Assembly (NCBI GenBank): GCA_037447655.1
Contig: JBBHKE010001306.1
Location: 1-64,000, forward strand
Direction: 5' to 3'
Length of the DNA: 64,000 nucleotides
Source of the DNA: Zygnema cylindricum
Taxonomy: Eukaryota; Streptophyta; Zygnematophyceae; Zygnematales; Zygnemataceae
The position numbers were made by a program, and so were the translations under genes. Under the pieces are notes generated by a model. The model was not told where the DNA came from and made no database searches. It worked only from the letters and a program-made list of their open reading frames with translations. Positions 1-12,600 of this stretch are shown in pieces; within the stretch, counting starts at the first letter, position 1; each line of letters begins with the position of its first letter.

Positions 1-26
1 CGTATACTATTATTTAGCGTGGTGTA

Positions 27-180
27 CGCTAATTGGGAATTTGGAAATTTTGGAAGAAATCGATTACTCTAATTAGGAATTAGGGCTTTTTTTAAATAGT
101 GTGGATAATTCTATTTGAAAATAAAAAAAAAAAAAGCGGGACGGGATTAGCGTACACAACGCTAATAGCGATTGGCGGTG
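27..180. mobile_element. short TA-flanked MITE
   Basis: Starts CGCTAATTGGGAATTT after TA (25-26) and ends CGATTGGCGGTG before TA (181-182). A related short element is at 33764-33918. Confidence 0.6.
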
Positions 181-1788
181 TACTGCACTATTCGCATGGA
201 ATGTGTCGAGAATCGGCGTATCGAAAAGAATATCGATGTACTTAAGCCAGAAATCCGTACGATACATGTGCATCGCATGCCTTTTTTTTTTTTTTTTAAT
301 GAAATATTTTTTTTCACTCATTTTTTGAAAAAGTCAAATATTTGGCTTTTCGGCTGACAGAATCGTGTATAATATTTTGTTCGTATCTCCGTTTCTATCG
401 CGCTCGTACATGATTGGCTGCGAGGAAAATTTCGTATCGCCAGCGCATAGATTTATCTGATAAGTAGGTGTACTGTCTGTCCTTTAGTAGGCAAATTCCG
501 TACTATTCGTAGCTGGAGTCTACCTCATATCTACATGTTCGTCACTAAACGACAAAGATTATACCATGCAACTTGTACATCTGTAACAGAGAATAGTACA
601 AACATTTACCAACTGGCTGTGGACAAATGATCGTGCACGTAATGCTCAGATCGTTCGTACACTTGTCGTACTTACCATTCGTACAGACAATCATTCTGAT
701 TTCGTCGTTTCTACAGACGGCCAGGCTGTTTCAGCAGATCGTTTCAACTGCCTCGTCGAAAAAAAGGACCTCTCAAACAACAGATCCGTACCTATTTTTT
801 GCACAGTTTGCCGACGTGTCATCCAGATCTGTCATTCAGAGATATCACGATTTGACGTTCTTTGCCCGAACACGATTGCTCCTTTTCAAAAAGCGGAATC
901 TTCTGCCGTACAGACGTACATTAATGCGCCCCCCTTCGCAAAGGACCAATCGACACGCTTCAGATGCCGACAGGTGTTTCAATCATTGATGATTTCGCAC
1001 GCGTGGGATTGCGTCATTGTGGAAAAATGACATTTAGCCGACCAAGTGGCCCGAATTTGGGCAGGAAGAGGCAGGACAAATGTCCGGCGAAACTTCGTCG
1101 GAGATGTACTGAAACCCTAAAAACTGATTTGTCGGAGAAGTACAGAAATCCGTAAAAAATCGTACAGGCGCGGCTCGGTAAACGTACGATTGTACAAGAA
1201 CGAAGAACGTCGGTCTTTTGGGAATCGGCCACGCGTCCGAATTGTGACAGCTAGCGTCGCTTAGAATTCGTACTGATTCAGTGTACGGCCAAACGACATA
1301 AAGCCTCCGTGATTTTGTCGGCAGTCGTTTGAATAGATCGTCCAGTTTTTTCAATCGTGCGGATTTTCTCGTGCGGTTATGGCCACGTGGTTATGGACAT
1401 TCCGTACATGGCAGCAAAAAAATAAGGACCGGCTAGGGTGAATACCCCTAACTGCTGCGGGCACTCTCTAAAAGATTCCGTAGGAAAACTGCTGCGTACT
1501 TTACTAAAATGTCAACCATAGATTTCATAGTTGTTCACACCGTTTAGTGCGAAAGATCCAATCGCGACGAATTATAAGTAACGAACGCATTGAACGTTTT
1601 GAAAAAATCGTAAAAACGTTAATGAATTTTCGTCCGTATTGTTCCGTACATGTAAACAAAAATGAATTTTACATATACCGCAGTTTGTACATTTTCCGTA
1701 CAGTTCCGTCTCTTTTGTCAAAGTCCGTACATTTTGTTGCTCTACAGCAGCAGGGACACTACCAAAAGTTGCTGAGTCACCCATTTAA
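181..1788. other. repeat-like DNA without a supported gene
   Basis: Dense in CGTAC/GTACG motifs and T/A runs. The longest frame, 120 codons at 627-989, shows no domain or exon structure. Confidence 0.5.
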
Positions 1789-2547
1789 GGGTGGAATTCC
1801 ATTAGAAGAAAAGTGTGGTTCGTTACTGGACGCCGTACAAGTTTGTACACATTCGTACCACGTCGTGCTTTAAACAAAATTTTGTCAGACGAAAAATCGT
1901 TACTGGAGAGCTGTCGGGAAGCTCCAATGATGTAGGCGTAATTCCTGGCCGTTGGATATTCCACCTTTTCAGATTCCCGAAGCAATCGCGCACATCGTCC
2001 AGTGTCACGATAGTCTCCTCGCGAGGAGAGTTGTACGATACTAGACATGTACCATTGGTACACGTGAAAAACAAAAATAATATCTGCTTTGAACAAGCGA
2101 TCACAGGTCTACACGTCGTATAGGCCATGTGCCAACGTCGTACGGTCCATGTGCCGCCTGCCACGCTGGATGCAAGTGAGCAGAATTTTTTTTCGCACGC
2201 TCCGTCTGACATCCACCGACATTCAAAGTTTGCCGCGACCTTCAAAGTTTGCCGCGTCTTTTTGCCATTCCGTTTCGAAATTTTGATTTCCGTTTTCAAA
2301 ATCAAAAATCTGGCCGCAAACTTTACGTACGAATCATTAACTACCTTTGGCCGTACAGATATTTCGTTCTGACTTTCCGTTTGAAGATTTCATTTAAGAT
2401 TTTCAAATGTGGACTCTAACCTACGTGGCGCTAATCATAATTGAGGAAGGTTTGTTACTGGCCAGACAAAATGGAAGAGTCTTCCAGTAAACGCTGCCAG
2501 TAGAATTTTTCGTACATTTACTGGGACAGCCTAATGGAATTCCACGC
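1789..2547. mobile_element. PIF/Harbinger-like MITE, TAA target duplication
   Basis: Inverted ends GGGTGGAATTCCATTAG and CTAATGGAATTCCACGC are flanked by TAA at 1786-1788 and 2548-2550; 759 bp. A partial copy of one end lies inverted near 34145-34370. No transposase. Confidence 0.75.
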
Positions 2548-2631
2548 TAATTCAGCAAAAGGCAACCCAAAAAGTACCACACAAATGGCCAACTTTGACC
2601 AGCTTATACTTAGTACTACAAAAGCCACTTA

Positions 2632-3379
2632 GGGTGTGTCCCCATGTACATAAGTAAGGGTTTTTTCTTGTCGTTTTGCTGTAAAACTTAGAGTCGTACT
2701 GCCTAAGTTGCAACCGTACGAAGGAATCGCAAATTTGTAGAGTACAATTTGCGTCATCCCTGAACTTAGGATGTACGAAAAGTTGTCGTCTTGTGCTTTT
2801 CGACCCACTTCGACGACAAAAAACGTCATCTTCAACCTTATCTTTAAAACACATGCACGATGTGATTTAAAAATAGGTTTTTTCGATTGACAAATAGGAA
2901 CATATTTTCGCACGTGCCGTAAATTTCGACAAAAATCCTACGATTTCCAAGGACAAAGAAAAGAACATAGTTCGCTATGTTTTGTCCGTTTGCGTTCTAA
3001 TACGACAAAGACAAGTACACAATTTGTTTGGATTTGTCCGTTTTCGTCTAGTACGGATTTCTTTTTTTGCAGGGGTCTTCATATTCCGATGCCATTTCAC
3101 GTCGAGCGGACAGGCGACGCGAAGAGAAAGCGCATCTTCTTCGACAGTGAAATTGCATAGGTTGGAAGGCGCTACGTCTACAATGTCACGCTAAGACATG
3201 CGACCACAGATTGTAGACGTTGACAACCGTCACAGTTACTGTCGACGTATACAATCGTCACAAGCGTAGGTTACGATTTCGTCCTTACAGACATAGGGAC
3301 ACTTGAACAGCGGGTCCGGCGGATCCGCGCTAAAATACAAAGTAATTTCGCTAAGTTACAAGTACATGGGGACACACCC
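2632..3379. mobile_element. PIF/Harbinger-like MITE, TTA target duplication
   Basis: Ends GGGTGTGTCCCCATGTAC and its complement, flanked by TTA (2629-2631 and 3380-3382); 748 bp. It shares body sequence with 7154-7928 and 34406-35367. A 94-codon minus-strand frame (2629-2913) is conserved in the copy at 35086-35379. Confidence 0.85.
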
Positions 3380-3889
3380 TTAGGCTTACAACACAGCTCA
3401 CTTAGAGCTCACACTTAACACAGTATACTGACTGAGTTTCAAGCACAAACTCTGATCAGTCACAAAGTGACATGCACACAAAGACAGACTTAAATGTCAC
3501 TTTACTTAGTGAACTTGTACAAGTTAATTTTCCAAATGTCTAAGTCCTAATTTATACCACTACGCCTATCTAATTTCCTAACTACCAATAAGATCACTGT
3601 GGGCGCACTATCGTACTGTCGGTTCCACTATCTGGTATAATAAATCTAGAGTACAATCTCCTGCACTTACGCTAAAAACTGTACAGTAGTATTTTAAGCA
3701 CTACTACGCACTACGACAGAGTATACTTGGTGGTAAGTTTACCACCGCCTTTCTCTACACCAATAAGGTATTTGTTCGCCGACCAGTCAGTAAAATTCGC
3801 GTTGCCTTTCAACCGTAACTTAGTGTTTCATTAAGTGCGCATGAAATTCATGTTCGCGTGGAATTCTTGTTACGTCGGTAAAATTCTTT
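3380..3889. other. unassigned AT-rich stretch
   Basis: No frame, terminal repeat or structural RNA recognised. Confidence 0.5.
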
Positions 3890-5110
3890 CGTCGCTGTGA
3901 AACTCTAAGACCTCCATTGGCCCTCAGAGTATGCAGATCCAAAAGAAGCAAATCTAGATAGTGCCGACTCAACCTTGATATAAACCCAAATGACTGACCC
4001 CTTGACAGTCAAAACCTCAATATAGATTCACCCCTGTGAAATAACACTTTCTGTGTGCTCGGTTCCACCACAGAATGCAAAGTTATAATATGAGATTTGG
4101 ACACATTCACCCACTTTGACTTTCCCTTATAAATAAAGCCACCCTGGAAGACAAAAACTCTGACCGACTGCACCCCTGTGTAGCCTAAACTCCCCTGAGT
4201 CCGCGGCAAAAAGAATCACTGAAAATGGTCAAGTAAATTGATAGTTATGGCTGCCCAAAGTTTGCCATTTATACAGGGTGCTCTCTGGGAGAGGCAGCTG
4301 CCTACCTAAAATTTTCTAAGTCCTATTCCCTCTCTAAAACTCTATCTTCTGAAGTACGGCACCAATCAAATTACTGTATCGTATAGAAAAGTACAGGTGC
4401 CGGTGTACTTTCTGTACGGCCATTGTACGACATGGCCAAAATGTCGACACGTGTCAAATCAGGATTAGTTCCTGTAATCTCCGGAATTCCCGTAATCCAA
4501 TGTTATTACGCCACGTGTTATCTGACGTGGCAAAGACCGTAAAACGCCAAAAGTACATTTCCGTGATCGCGGTGCCTATCGCGGCCGTCCGATCAAAACC
4601 GGCTATAATCCTAGCCGCTGAAATTCGTCGCGCGGTATTCGTTTCGCTATCGAAACAAATGCGCGGTATCCGTTCTGTCCACATACCGTACTTCGTACTG
4701 AATCAAACTGTATCTATGTACAAAGTATCTATAAGCCGTTAAACGGATTTATCTACATATAAAGATTTATATATTTATCAAACCCTATATATCGTAATAT
4801 CATTCCTAGACTTAACGGCTAGAGCTAACGGCTAATGCCGGTTGACAGACGTCAGGTACTAGGATCAATTCCTGCGTTTGACAACTAACTTTTGGTAAGT
4901 CTACCTAATTCACCCCTTGTCTTCTCTAAAGAGCCTAGGCAGCCATGGCTCTAGCTCCCTATCCAGCCTTCAGTGACTACAACAAGTGTGGGGGCTTGGA
5001 TAGGGGAGTTAGAGGCAGACCGACTCAGCTCTTTTTCTATCCTAATACAGACCTAGAAAATACTCAAATATCAACACGCTGGTCATCGTTACTCCAGCGA
5101 CGAGATTATC
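3890..5110. repeat. left arm of a long inverted repeat (partner 12600-13800)
   Basis: Blocks at 3930-4330 and 4805-5040 (for example CAGCCATGGCTCTAGCT) recur in reverse complement at 13380-13790 and 12620-12860, in mirrored order. The middle, about 4340-4800, has no matching block and may be an insertion. Confidence 0.7.
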
Positions 5111-7073
5111 TTCGTCGCTGAGAGTCCATAGTTTTGAAAAACAATACTTTTTTTGTAGAAAACCGTACATACATCATAAAATACCGTACAGTTTCCGTAA
5201 ATTGTCCGGTAGTTTACCGGACAGAAAGTACATCACAATTTTTTGCGATTTTTTTAACAGTTACCAATTATATGTAGCAATCAGGAAAAAGGGAAAAATC
5301 GCACGATGTGAACAACAACGATAGATTTCAATACGATATTCCAACAGTAATGCGTACATAAATGGTGATATTTACGCTTTTCGGCTGTTCGATAATGCAA
5401 GTTTTCTTTATTCGATATTATCGTTACTGCGTCGTGTATTGCTACGAGTGTAAATAATTTATTCGCCACTAAGGGTGAACCTCCATCAAGCGAAAAGTGG
5501 GGTTGTTTACTGGAAAAGTACATTTTCGTACATATCCAGCTCATTTACGTATAGGGCCGTACTATTTTTTTTTTATATAACATGATTACATAAATTCATC
5601 AAGATTCTCCAAACTTTTGGGCGACAACGTCTACCGTCCGATTATGAATTTTCGAAGCAAAATGTCACTCCGTCCAGTGATTCGCTAGTGTCCTCAGGGA
5701 GGACACTAGCCAATCACCGGACGTGTAAAACGCTTACGCGTGGAAAGGTCACGTACGAGCCGCGCGCCATCGGACATTTGCCACGCGCCTTCTGACAGAT
5801 TGCAATCAAATCCGACCAAAACCACCACAAAAATTTTGTTGAAGAATGTGTCGTGACGCCTCCACCACCATCCATTGTCAACCGGAATTTGTTCCGCCTG
5901 CTTTCTTCAAATTTCCGATTTGGTTACGACAAAACAGGAACGTAGAAATTGTACACTCTTGGCACAACGACAAAACACGAACGTACAAAATATACATTCG
6001 CGTAATTTTATTTTGCGGCTGGTTGTACAGATACGACTTTAGACATTTTGCTTTTGGAATCTTTGACGACGCTCGCCGTCAGAACAGAAATGTACGTGCA
6101 TCCAATCGAAAGGAAGCACGTACGCGATAGATTCGTTGCTAACACGACCTGATGAAGAAGTGAAAGAAATATTAGTGTCAATAAACCTATCCGTAACATT
6201 ATTGTCAACGCCTGATGGAGAAGTGGCCTAAAACAGATTTTTTCCGTAAAATCTTGTCGGATTATGGATCTGACGGTTGCAATTGAAAGGTAAGATTCTC
6301 ACCTTCTCATTCGCGGTCTCCATGTGAAAATTGGAAATGTGTGTATGGAGAAAAAATGTGTTGAGTGGCGAAAAATTATTAACACTAGTAGCGATACAAA
6401 CAATTGTTACTTTTGCTATTGGTGAATTTTGTTATTCTAAAAAGTGTGCATTTTCGATTTTACAATCTAGTTCTATAGCCTTTAATCTCCCATAGTCTTG
6501 AGTGACCGATCACACAACATGCAATATCATTAGGATTTAACATAATCGTACATCCCATTGTAATCGTAGCGTATAAGGTGTATTAAATAAGACAATTTTA
6601 TAGGCATTCTTTTATCAAAATTAGTTTAGAATGCAACATCATATAAAATATACATTAACAGATGCGATTAAATAACACGCAAGTTTACACCAATTTATAG
6701 TGTTGTCCAACAACATCACTACGATTTACCATCCTTGTATAGGCAATATAACATCAAGATTGACCATCGTTGAACCATAATTATATAAAATGGTTTGATG
6801 CTAAAAAACGAGGAAACTTTTGTTTTATAGACTATTTAATTGAAGAAAGTTTAACTTACAGCAGTTAGGACATTTTCTTAACCATTAGATAAGCACCTCT
6901 AGGTTAAAATAGATACCCTAGCACTATTTTCTAGCCGTTGACAAATTGCTTTGCCAATTTTTTAATAAATGAGAGCATTTGGAAAACATTTTGTTGTAAT
7001 ACGTGAAATATTTTTGATGTAGATATTTTAAAACTGCAACGTATGTAGTTCCCGAGTCGCACAATTTAAATGT
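5111..7073. other. repeat-like DNA, small hairpin at 5667-5725
   Basis: 5667-5725 is a near-perfect hairpin with GCTAGTGTCC and GGACACTAGC arms around a 7-nt loop. 6276-6310 carries a GAAAGGTAAGATTCTCA motif that recurs at 8456-8490, 10155-10180 and 46755-46790. No gene seen. Confidence 0.5.
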
Positions 7074-7147
7074 CGCTTACATGTGGAATCGAACTACAGA
7101 TTTTAAGGTCAACAGCCTTTCGCTCTAGCCAACTGAGCTACAGCAGC
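7074..7147 (-). pseudogene. tRNA-Asn (GTT) pseudogene
   Basis: Same layout as the intact tRNA-Asn and the same GTT anticodon, but with mismatches in the acceptor, anticodon and T stems. A Harbinger-like element begins a few bases upstream of its 5' end (7154, with TAA at 7151). Confidence 0.75.
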
Positions 7148-7153
7148 TTGTAA

Positions 7154-7928
7154 GGGTGCGTCTCTATGTACTTCAAACTTAGAGATTTTTTTTTGTTTTT
7201 TAGCGCAGATCCGGCGGACCCGGATTTCGGGTGTCCCTATGTGTACCAAACGAAATTGTCACTTAGGGCGTGACGATTGTATACGTCGACAATGCCCGTG
7301 ACGGCTGTCAACGTCTACAATGTGTGATGGCGCACGTTATTTTTTGTAACTGCTTGTGACGTCGCGTGACTTTTCGTGACATTGTAGACCTACCGCCCTC
7401 CAGCCTGTGCCGTTTCACGGTTGAAGAAGATGCGTTTTGACTTTGCGTCTATTGTCGGCTCGACGTGAAATGGCATCGGAACCTTGAGACCCCTGCAAAA
7501 AAAAATCCCGTACCGGATGGAAACGGACAAAACAAAACAAACTGTGTACTTCTCTTTGTCGTAGTAAACAAAAACGGACAAAACATAGCGAATCGTGCAC
7601 ACTTCCACGTCGCTTGAAATCGTTTGAATTTTTTGAACAAAATATTACACGTGCGAATACGTGTTCCTATTTGTTTATAGAAAATCCCTAATTTTAAAAC
7701 ACATCGGCCCTATATTTTAAAGATAAGGTTGAAGATGACGTTTTTTGTCGTCGAAGTGGGTCGAAGAACACAAGACGACAAGATGTAGTACATTTTAAAT
7801 TCGATGATGACGCAAAATGTACTTCTCTTTTTTTCTATTTTATTGTACGGTTGAAATTTACGCGGTACGGCTCTAAGTTTTACAGGAAAACGACAGAAAA
7901 AAACCCTTAAGCACACAGAGACGCACCC
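7154..7928. mobile_element. PIF/Harbinger-like MITE, TAA target duplication
   Basis: Ends GGGTGCGTCTCTATGT and ACAGAGACGCACCC, flanked by TAA (7151-7153 and 7929-7931); 775 bp, in reverse orientation to 2632-3379. Its copy of the conserved small frame is broken by a stop. Confidence 0.85.
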
Positions 7929-8939
7929 TAAGAGAGATTTCCAAATTTATTTATAAATTTTTATAAAATGTTTTTATTAGGGTGGTTACTCTGAAATTAT
8001 TAATTTCAGCAGTCATGCCTCACTTCGTATATAATTAGTGTTGTTTACATTCCGCTTAAATCACAGAATCAATGATTTTGAAAATTATCGTGTATCGGTT
8101 CTAAACAGCATGTTTACCAGGTTTATATGGGACGAACATTGTTGCATACGTTTGTCTACGGATACGTACATTTGTATGTGTACGGATATAGCTTCATGTA
8201 CGTGTTCCAAGAATGTGAAAACAACTGTCCAAAGTTTGAGATTGCGAAAATATGGCGGAAATTGGTGTTCAAACAAAGTTTCAACGTTATTTGTTTGTAC
8301 TTCGTCGGCAAAAAACGGTGGCTTCCAAGATAATCCAACCTATAACCACAGATGAACACTGCGAAATCTGATACACCCATATAATATGTGTTTCTAAAAG
8401 AACACTTTTCTCGGTGCACCCTTGTTCCAATTTCGGTTGGAGACGCCAATCGGAAAATGAGAATCTTACCTTTCAATCGCAACCGTTGATAGGAATCTAA
8501 CAGATGTGCACAGTAAAAATATAATTGAGTAGCAGAAAAATGTGTTTACTGTTTAGAGTTTCCTTCATTTTTCTTTCTAAAAATTGTATACATGTGACCG
8601 ATCTTAGATGTTAATATCGTTAACGCTCTAGCCATAGAACTTGCAGTCCTACACATAAAAAGTAAAATGGATTGTTGACGCCTCGCCTTCGATATCAATT
8701 GATAACATACTACGCTAGTACGCTGTACGACAGACGTCGCAATCGGGTACCCTAATCTGTTTCCATCCGGTACTCGCTCGCCACGCGTCGGATCTGGAAC
8801 GGTTCGGGTGCCAAATTTTGGGGGCCAGCCAGATTCGGCTGGTTGGTACAAAAATGAAAAAACAAATTCGAGTACGGTCGGGTAAGCAAAAAAGAAAAAA
8901 ATTAAAGGTTTCGTAGGTACGTTCCATTATAGAACAGTA
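7929..8939. other. repeat-like DNA without a supported gene
   Basis: Frames of about 100 codons on both strands have no family features. Contains the GAAAGGTAAGATTC-type motif on the minus strand near 8460. Confidence 0.45.
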
Positions 8940-9555
8940 CACCGCGAATCATAATTAGAGTAATGAAAAAATTAGAGTAAAAAAACAAAAAAAAACAATT
9001 AGAGTAATGAACTCTAATTTATGTGATAGAACTTTTTCACAACCGAAGTTTACTCTAATTTATTTAAGTACTCTATATTGGGTTATGTCGGCAATAAATT
9101 TCCTCGCTGAAATTATTAACACTAAATTACGTTGGCGTACAAAATCTGTCAGTCCGTATAGTTTTGACGTCGTTATGACGTTCGTATTATTTGTCGCGCT
9201 GAATGTCAGCTGATGTTCACACTGACGACGATGCTGTCGACGGACGAGAGTTATGCGAACGGCTTTTTTTCGATGTGATTGATTTTTCGTTTAGTGCGAT
9301 TTCACGTGCGAGCGCGATTGTATTAAATCATTATTTGTACCTTTTTACTTAAAAAAGTACAATTTTGCACGGTCGAACATCGTCCGTACTCCACACTATT
9401 TAAAATGAACCTATATTACCATTTTGTTACGCTAATTAAACTTACCTAAATTAGAATAATGAAAAAATTAGAATCATTTACTCTATTTGATGAAATAGAG
9501 TCGAAATTTCGAGCGACCGAATTAAAGTAATTTACTCTAATTACGATTCGCGGTG
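8940..9555. mobile_element. TA-flanked CACCG MITE (616 bp)
   Basis: Ends CACCGCGAATCATAATTAG and CTAATTACGATTCGCGGTG between TA dinucleotides. It matches 35657-36274 in opposite orientation over its length. The TA flank suggests the Tc1/mariner-type superfamily (inference). Confidence 0.85.
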
Positions 9556-10846
9556 TACTGAACTATACAGTACAATAGTCCATACTATACAACATTATTG
9601 TACTTTGTACTCTTGGTATCATGAAAGGTATAAGGGAGATGTACCACTAATTTTGTACTTATTGGGGTACAGGCGGGTACGCGTAATCGCGAGAAATCGA
9701 GTTCCGATTACCTTTATTTTTCGTAAACGCGTATCGGGTACCGGGTAACAATTTAACAGCATGACATAATGCGGGCGGATTTCGGGTGTTCAGATTTTGA
9801 AAAAAAAATGTCGTATTCGCGTATCTGAAATTTTGACTTTTGCGACCTCTGACTCTAGTATGTCGTACGACACACATGGGTATTCGTCACTTCAGAGTCC
9901 CGATATATCGAGGACTTATACATGCAATTATTATCGCGTAACAAACGATACGTGTCTTAAACAATTATGTTGATACGTATCTACTTTATCGAAGACGCAT
10001 ACGACGTGATTTGCATCTTCAAACGATTTGAAATTATGTTACTGTCTAAAAGAGTAAAATCACTACAGTACACTATATGTCGCTATTAGTGTTAATGTTA
10101 TCTTTGCCGCTCAAAACATCTTTTCTCCGTACACGCTTTAGATTTGACAGTTGCGATTGAAAGGTAAAATTCTCAGCTTCTGATTGACACTCTCATAGCA
10201 TGTTCCCACAGGAAAAAAAATCACTTCCGCAACAGACGGGCGTTTGAATAATGTACGACTTTCCGAGAACCGACTTTGTTGTTTTCTGAAGTTCTCGGAA
10301 AACAAAACAAAATAACTTCCTCAAAATATTTGAGGGTATTGAGGTCGGGTTAAAATTACGTCTTTCTTTAAAACAGGCCAACGGTAACCCCAAAAGATGA
10401 CGTAGCAAAAACAACACTTGAATGGCTATTTCATTGTTTTCGCGCGAAAAAACTGTTTAACATTGAACCACCGTCGTCGTCCTTCGAACATTCATTATTA
10501 ATAAATTTGAGAAAATGCAGGTTTGTTTTCGCGCCTATGTTTCATGACGTCGAAGCGTGTGATGTGTCACTGGATACCTTCTGTAACTGTAACAGCAGAT
10601 CGAACTTGTTTGTAAAGGGGTATTTAGGTGTTATGAATATAGAGTACTAAATTTGGTGGACGTCCGCGAAAGAATCGCGCGATTTAGAGTCTTATTTCAA
10701 AAGATATAGCGATGGGTGAATTTAGGTGACAGCTAGGGGTCAAAATAATAGGTGGGTAACATTGAAACGGGTTAAGGGTCAAAGTAGTCGCGGAATTTAA
10801 GGCGTACGTCTATATAAAGTACTAATAGTGGTTTGGTACCTATTAT
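9556..10846. other. repeat-like DNA without a supported gene
   Basis: CGTAC-rich and with the GAAAGGTAAAATTCTCAGC motif near 10155. No frame with family features. Confidence 0.45.
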
Positions 10847-11253
10847 TAGTGTTGGGTATCGAGGACCTTTTGCTGATATTCAATATATATCGAATTTCAG
10901 GTACTTGATAATCGATATATCGCTTCGATATATCGAAAACCATACCATCGCGATATATCGTATCGCCAATATATCGAGGCATTAATTTTTTTCCCAATTT
11001 TTTTTTTCAAACCCCCCCCCCCCCCCCCCCCCCCCCCAACTGGGGGCGCGCAAAGGGGGGGGGGGGGGGGGGGGGGGGTGGTAACCGTACGATTTTCTGT
11101 ACTAGGACTGTATGAACACCCAGTTTTTGTGATATATATCGCAATAATTTATGTTGGTCCCGGTACAATATATCAAGGAATCTGCTCGATCGATATTCGA
11201 TATATCGAATATCAAAATTATCGCGATATGAATTTACCCGATACCCAACACTA
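10847..11253. mobile_element. hAT-type MITE with an 8-bp target duplication and poly-C/poly-G core
   Basis: Ends TAGTGTTGGGTATCG and CGATACCCAACACTA are flanked on both sides by CCTATTAT (10839-10846 and 11254-11261), the 8-bp duplication typical of hAT elements. The core has 26 C (11012-11037) and 24 G (11055-11078). The interior is rich in CGATATATCG palindromes. Confidence 0.9.
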
Positions 11254-11269
11254 CCTATTATGGTTCGTT

Positions 11270-11735
11270 TCGTACGGTTTTTAGTACGAAACGTCATAGT
11301 TCAAATTTGTAAGTTTCGTAAGTAGTTTCGCAAGTTAAATTCGCGACGCACGATCGTGCGAAGTCGCGTTTCGATTTGCGTGCACTTTTGCACGTAAATG
11401 CTACGTAGTAAAATGTAGTGTTTGATTGGTTAGTAAATGCTACGTAGTCAGTGGGAGATTTCGCACGCTTTTGCATTGGTCAGTCCGAGTCCTTGCTGAT
11501 CAATGATTGGCCTAAGTAAAAGCCTGTTCAACGGAGCGTTGACTCTGGCCTGGCGAGTCCAGGGCGATGATGGATAAATAGTGAAGAGTAAGAGGAGAGT
11601 AGACATCTTTTCCTTTGGAAAATTTGTGGAAATTCCGACTGATCTTGGTCTTGAGCGATTAAAACCAAATTGGAGAAGTAGCATTTTGGCATTGAAATCT
11701 CTTACTAACTAAGTAGTGTTTCAGTAGTTAACAGA
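11270..11735. repeat. left arm of a second inverted repeat (partner 14690-15120)
   Basis: Shared blocks include AAAATGCTACGTAGT-like motifs, the AGTCAACGCT-type block and the ATTTGTGGAAATTCC-type block, in reverse order at 14690-15110. Confidence 0.75.
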
Positions 11736-12600
11736 TATAATTATTTAAGAGTGGAGAGTAGAGGAAAACACTTTAAAAGAAGGGTTCAGCCACGAGGGCA
11801 AGAGACGAAGCTAATGTTATGTGGACAGAAGCTTCTTATAATTTAAAGTTTATTTCTTTATGTGAGTGTTTTTTAATGAGAATGTGTAATTTTCCAATGT
11901 GTGGAATGTGTGGTTGAAATGTGATGTAGTAATGGGATTTTCTAAGAGGTTAGAAATCCTATTACACCTTCAATCGAAGTTACGTTCCAAAATTTTGGCG
12001 TGAACAACACCCGTTTTCCGATGAGTTCCGGGGAAATCATCGGAATGGGCAAAAAGTTACAAATGCTCCGGTGGGAACAGGCTATCAAATTGAAAATCGG
12101 ACAAGAGTGTACGGAGAAATGATGTTTTAAGTGGCGAAAAAACTAATAACACTAATTGATAGTGTTGTGTATCGGTAAAGATTTGTCGATAAGCGATATA
12201 TGCCTTTCAACGGGCAACCGATAATCGATATATTGGTACAATATATTGTTATATTGGTACGATATATCGTTATCGGTGTTATCGCCGATAAATAACTGAT
12301 ACATATTGGTTATTTATCAGCGATAACACCGATATCGATAATTATCAACGTTATATGTACGGACCGTACAGATTAATGTACGGCCATTACACTCAACTGT
12401 ACATTTTATTCCCTAGACGCGCCGCTGACCCCCTTCCCCCCGATTTCGGTAAAAAATCGCAATATTTCCTTCATTAGTTCTAATTTAAGTGGGTTTTACT
12501 TGGTTTTACACCCTCGCATACGTGTCCAGAATGTCCTTTTGACTGTTAATTTTTTTTGCAAGGTTAGTTATGTTAAAATTTATGTATTTTCTAGGTTTGT
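11736..12600. other. interior of inverted repeat, with a hAT relic
   Basis: 12160-12360 begins TAGTGTTGTGTATCGGTA and is rich in CGATATAT-type motifs, a relic related to the hAT element; a matching end lies inverted at about 17036-17157. Otherwise nothing recognised. Confidence 0.5.
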
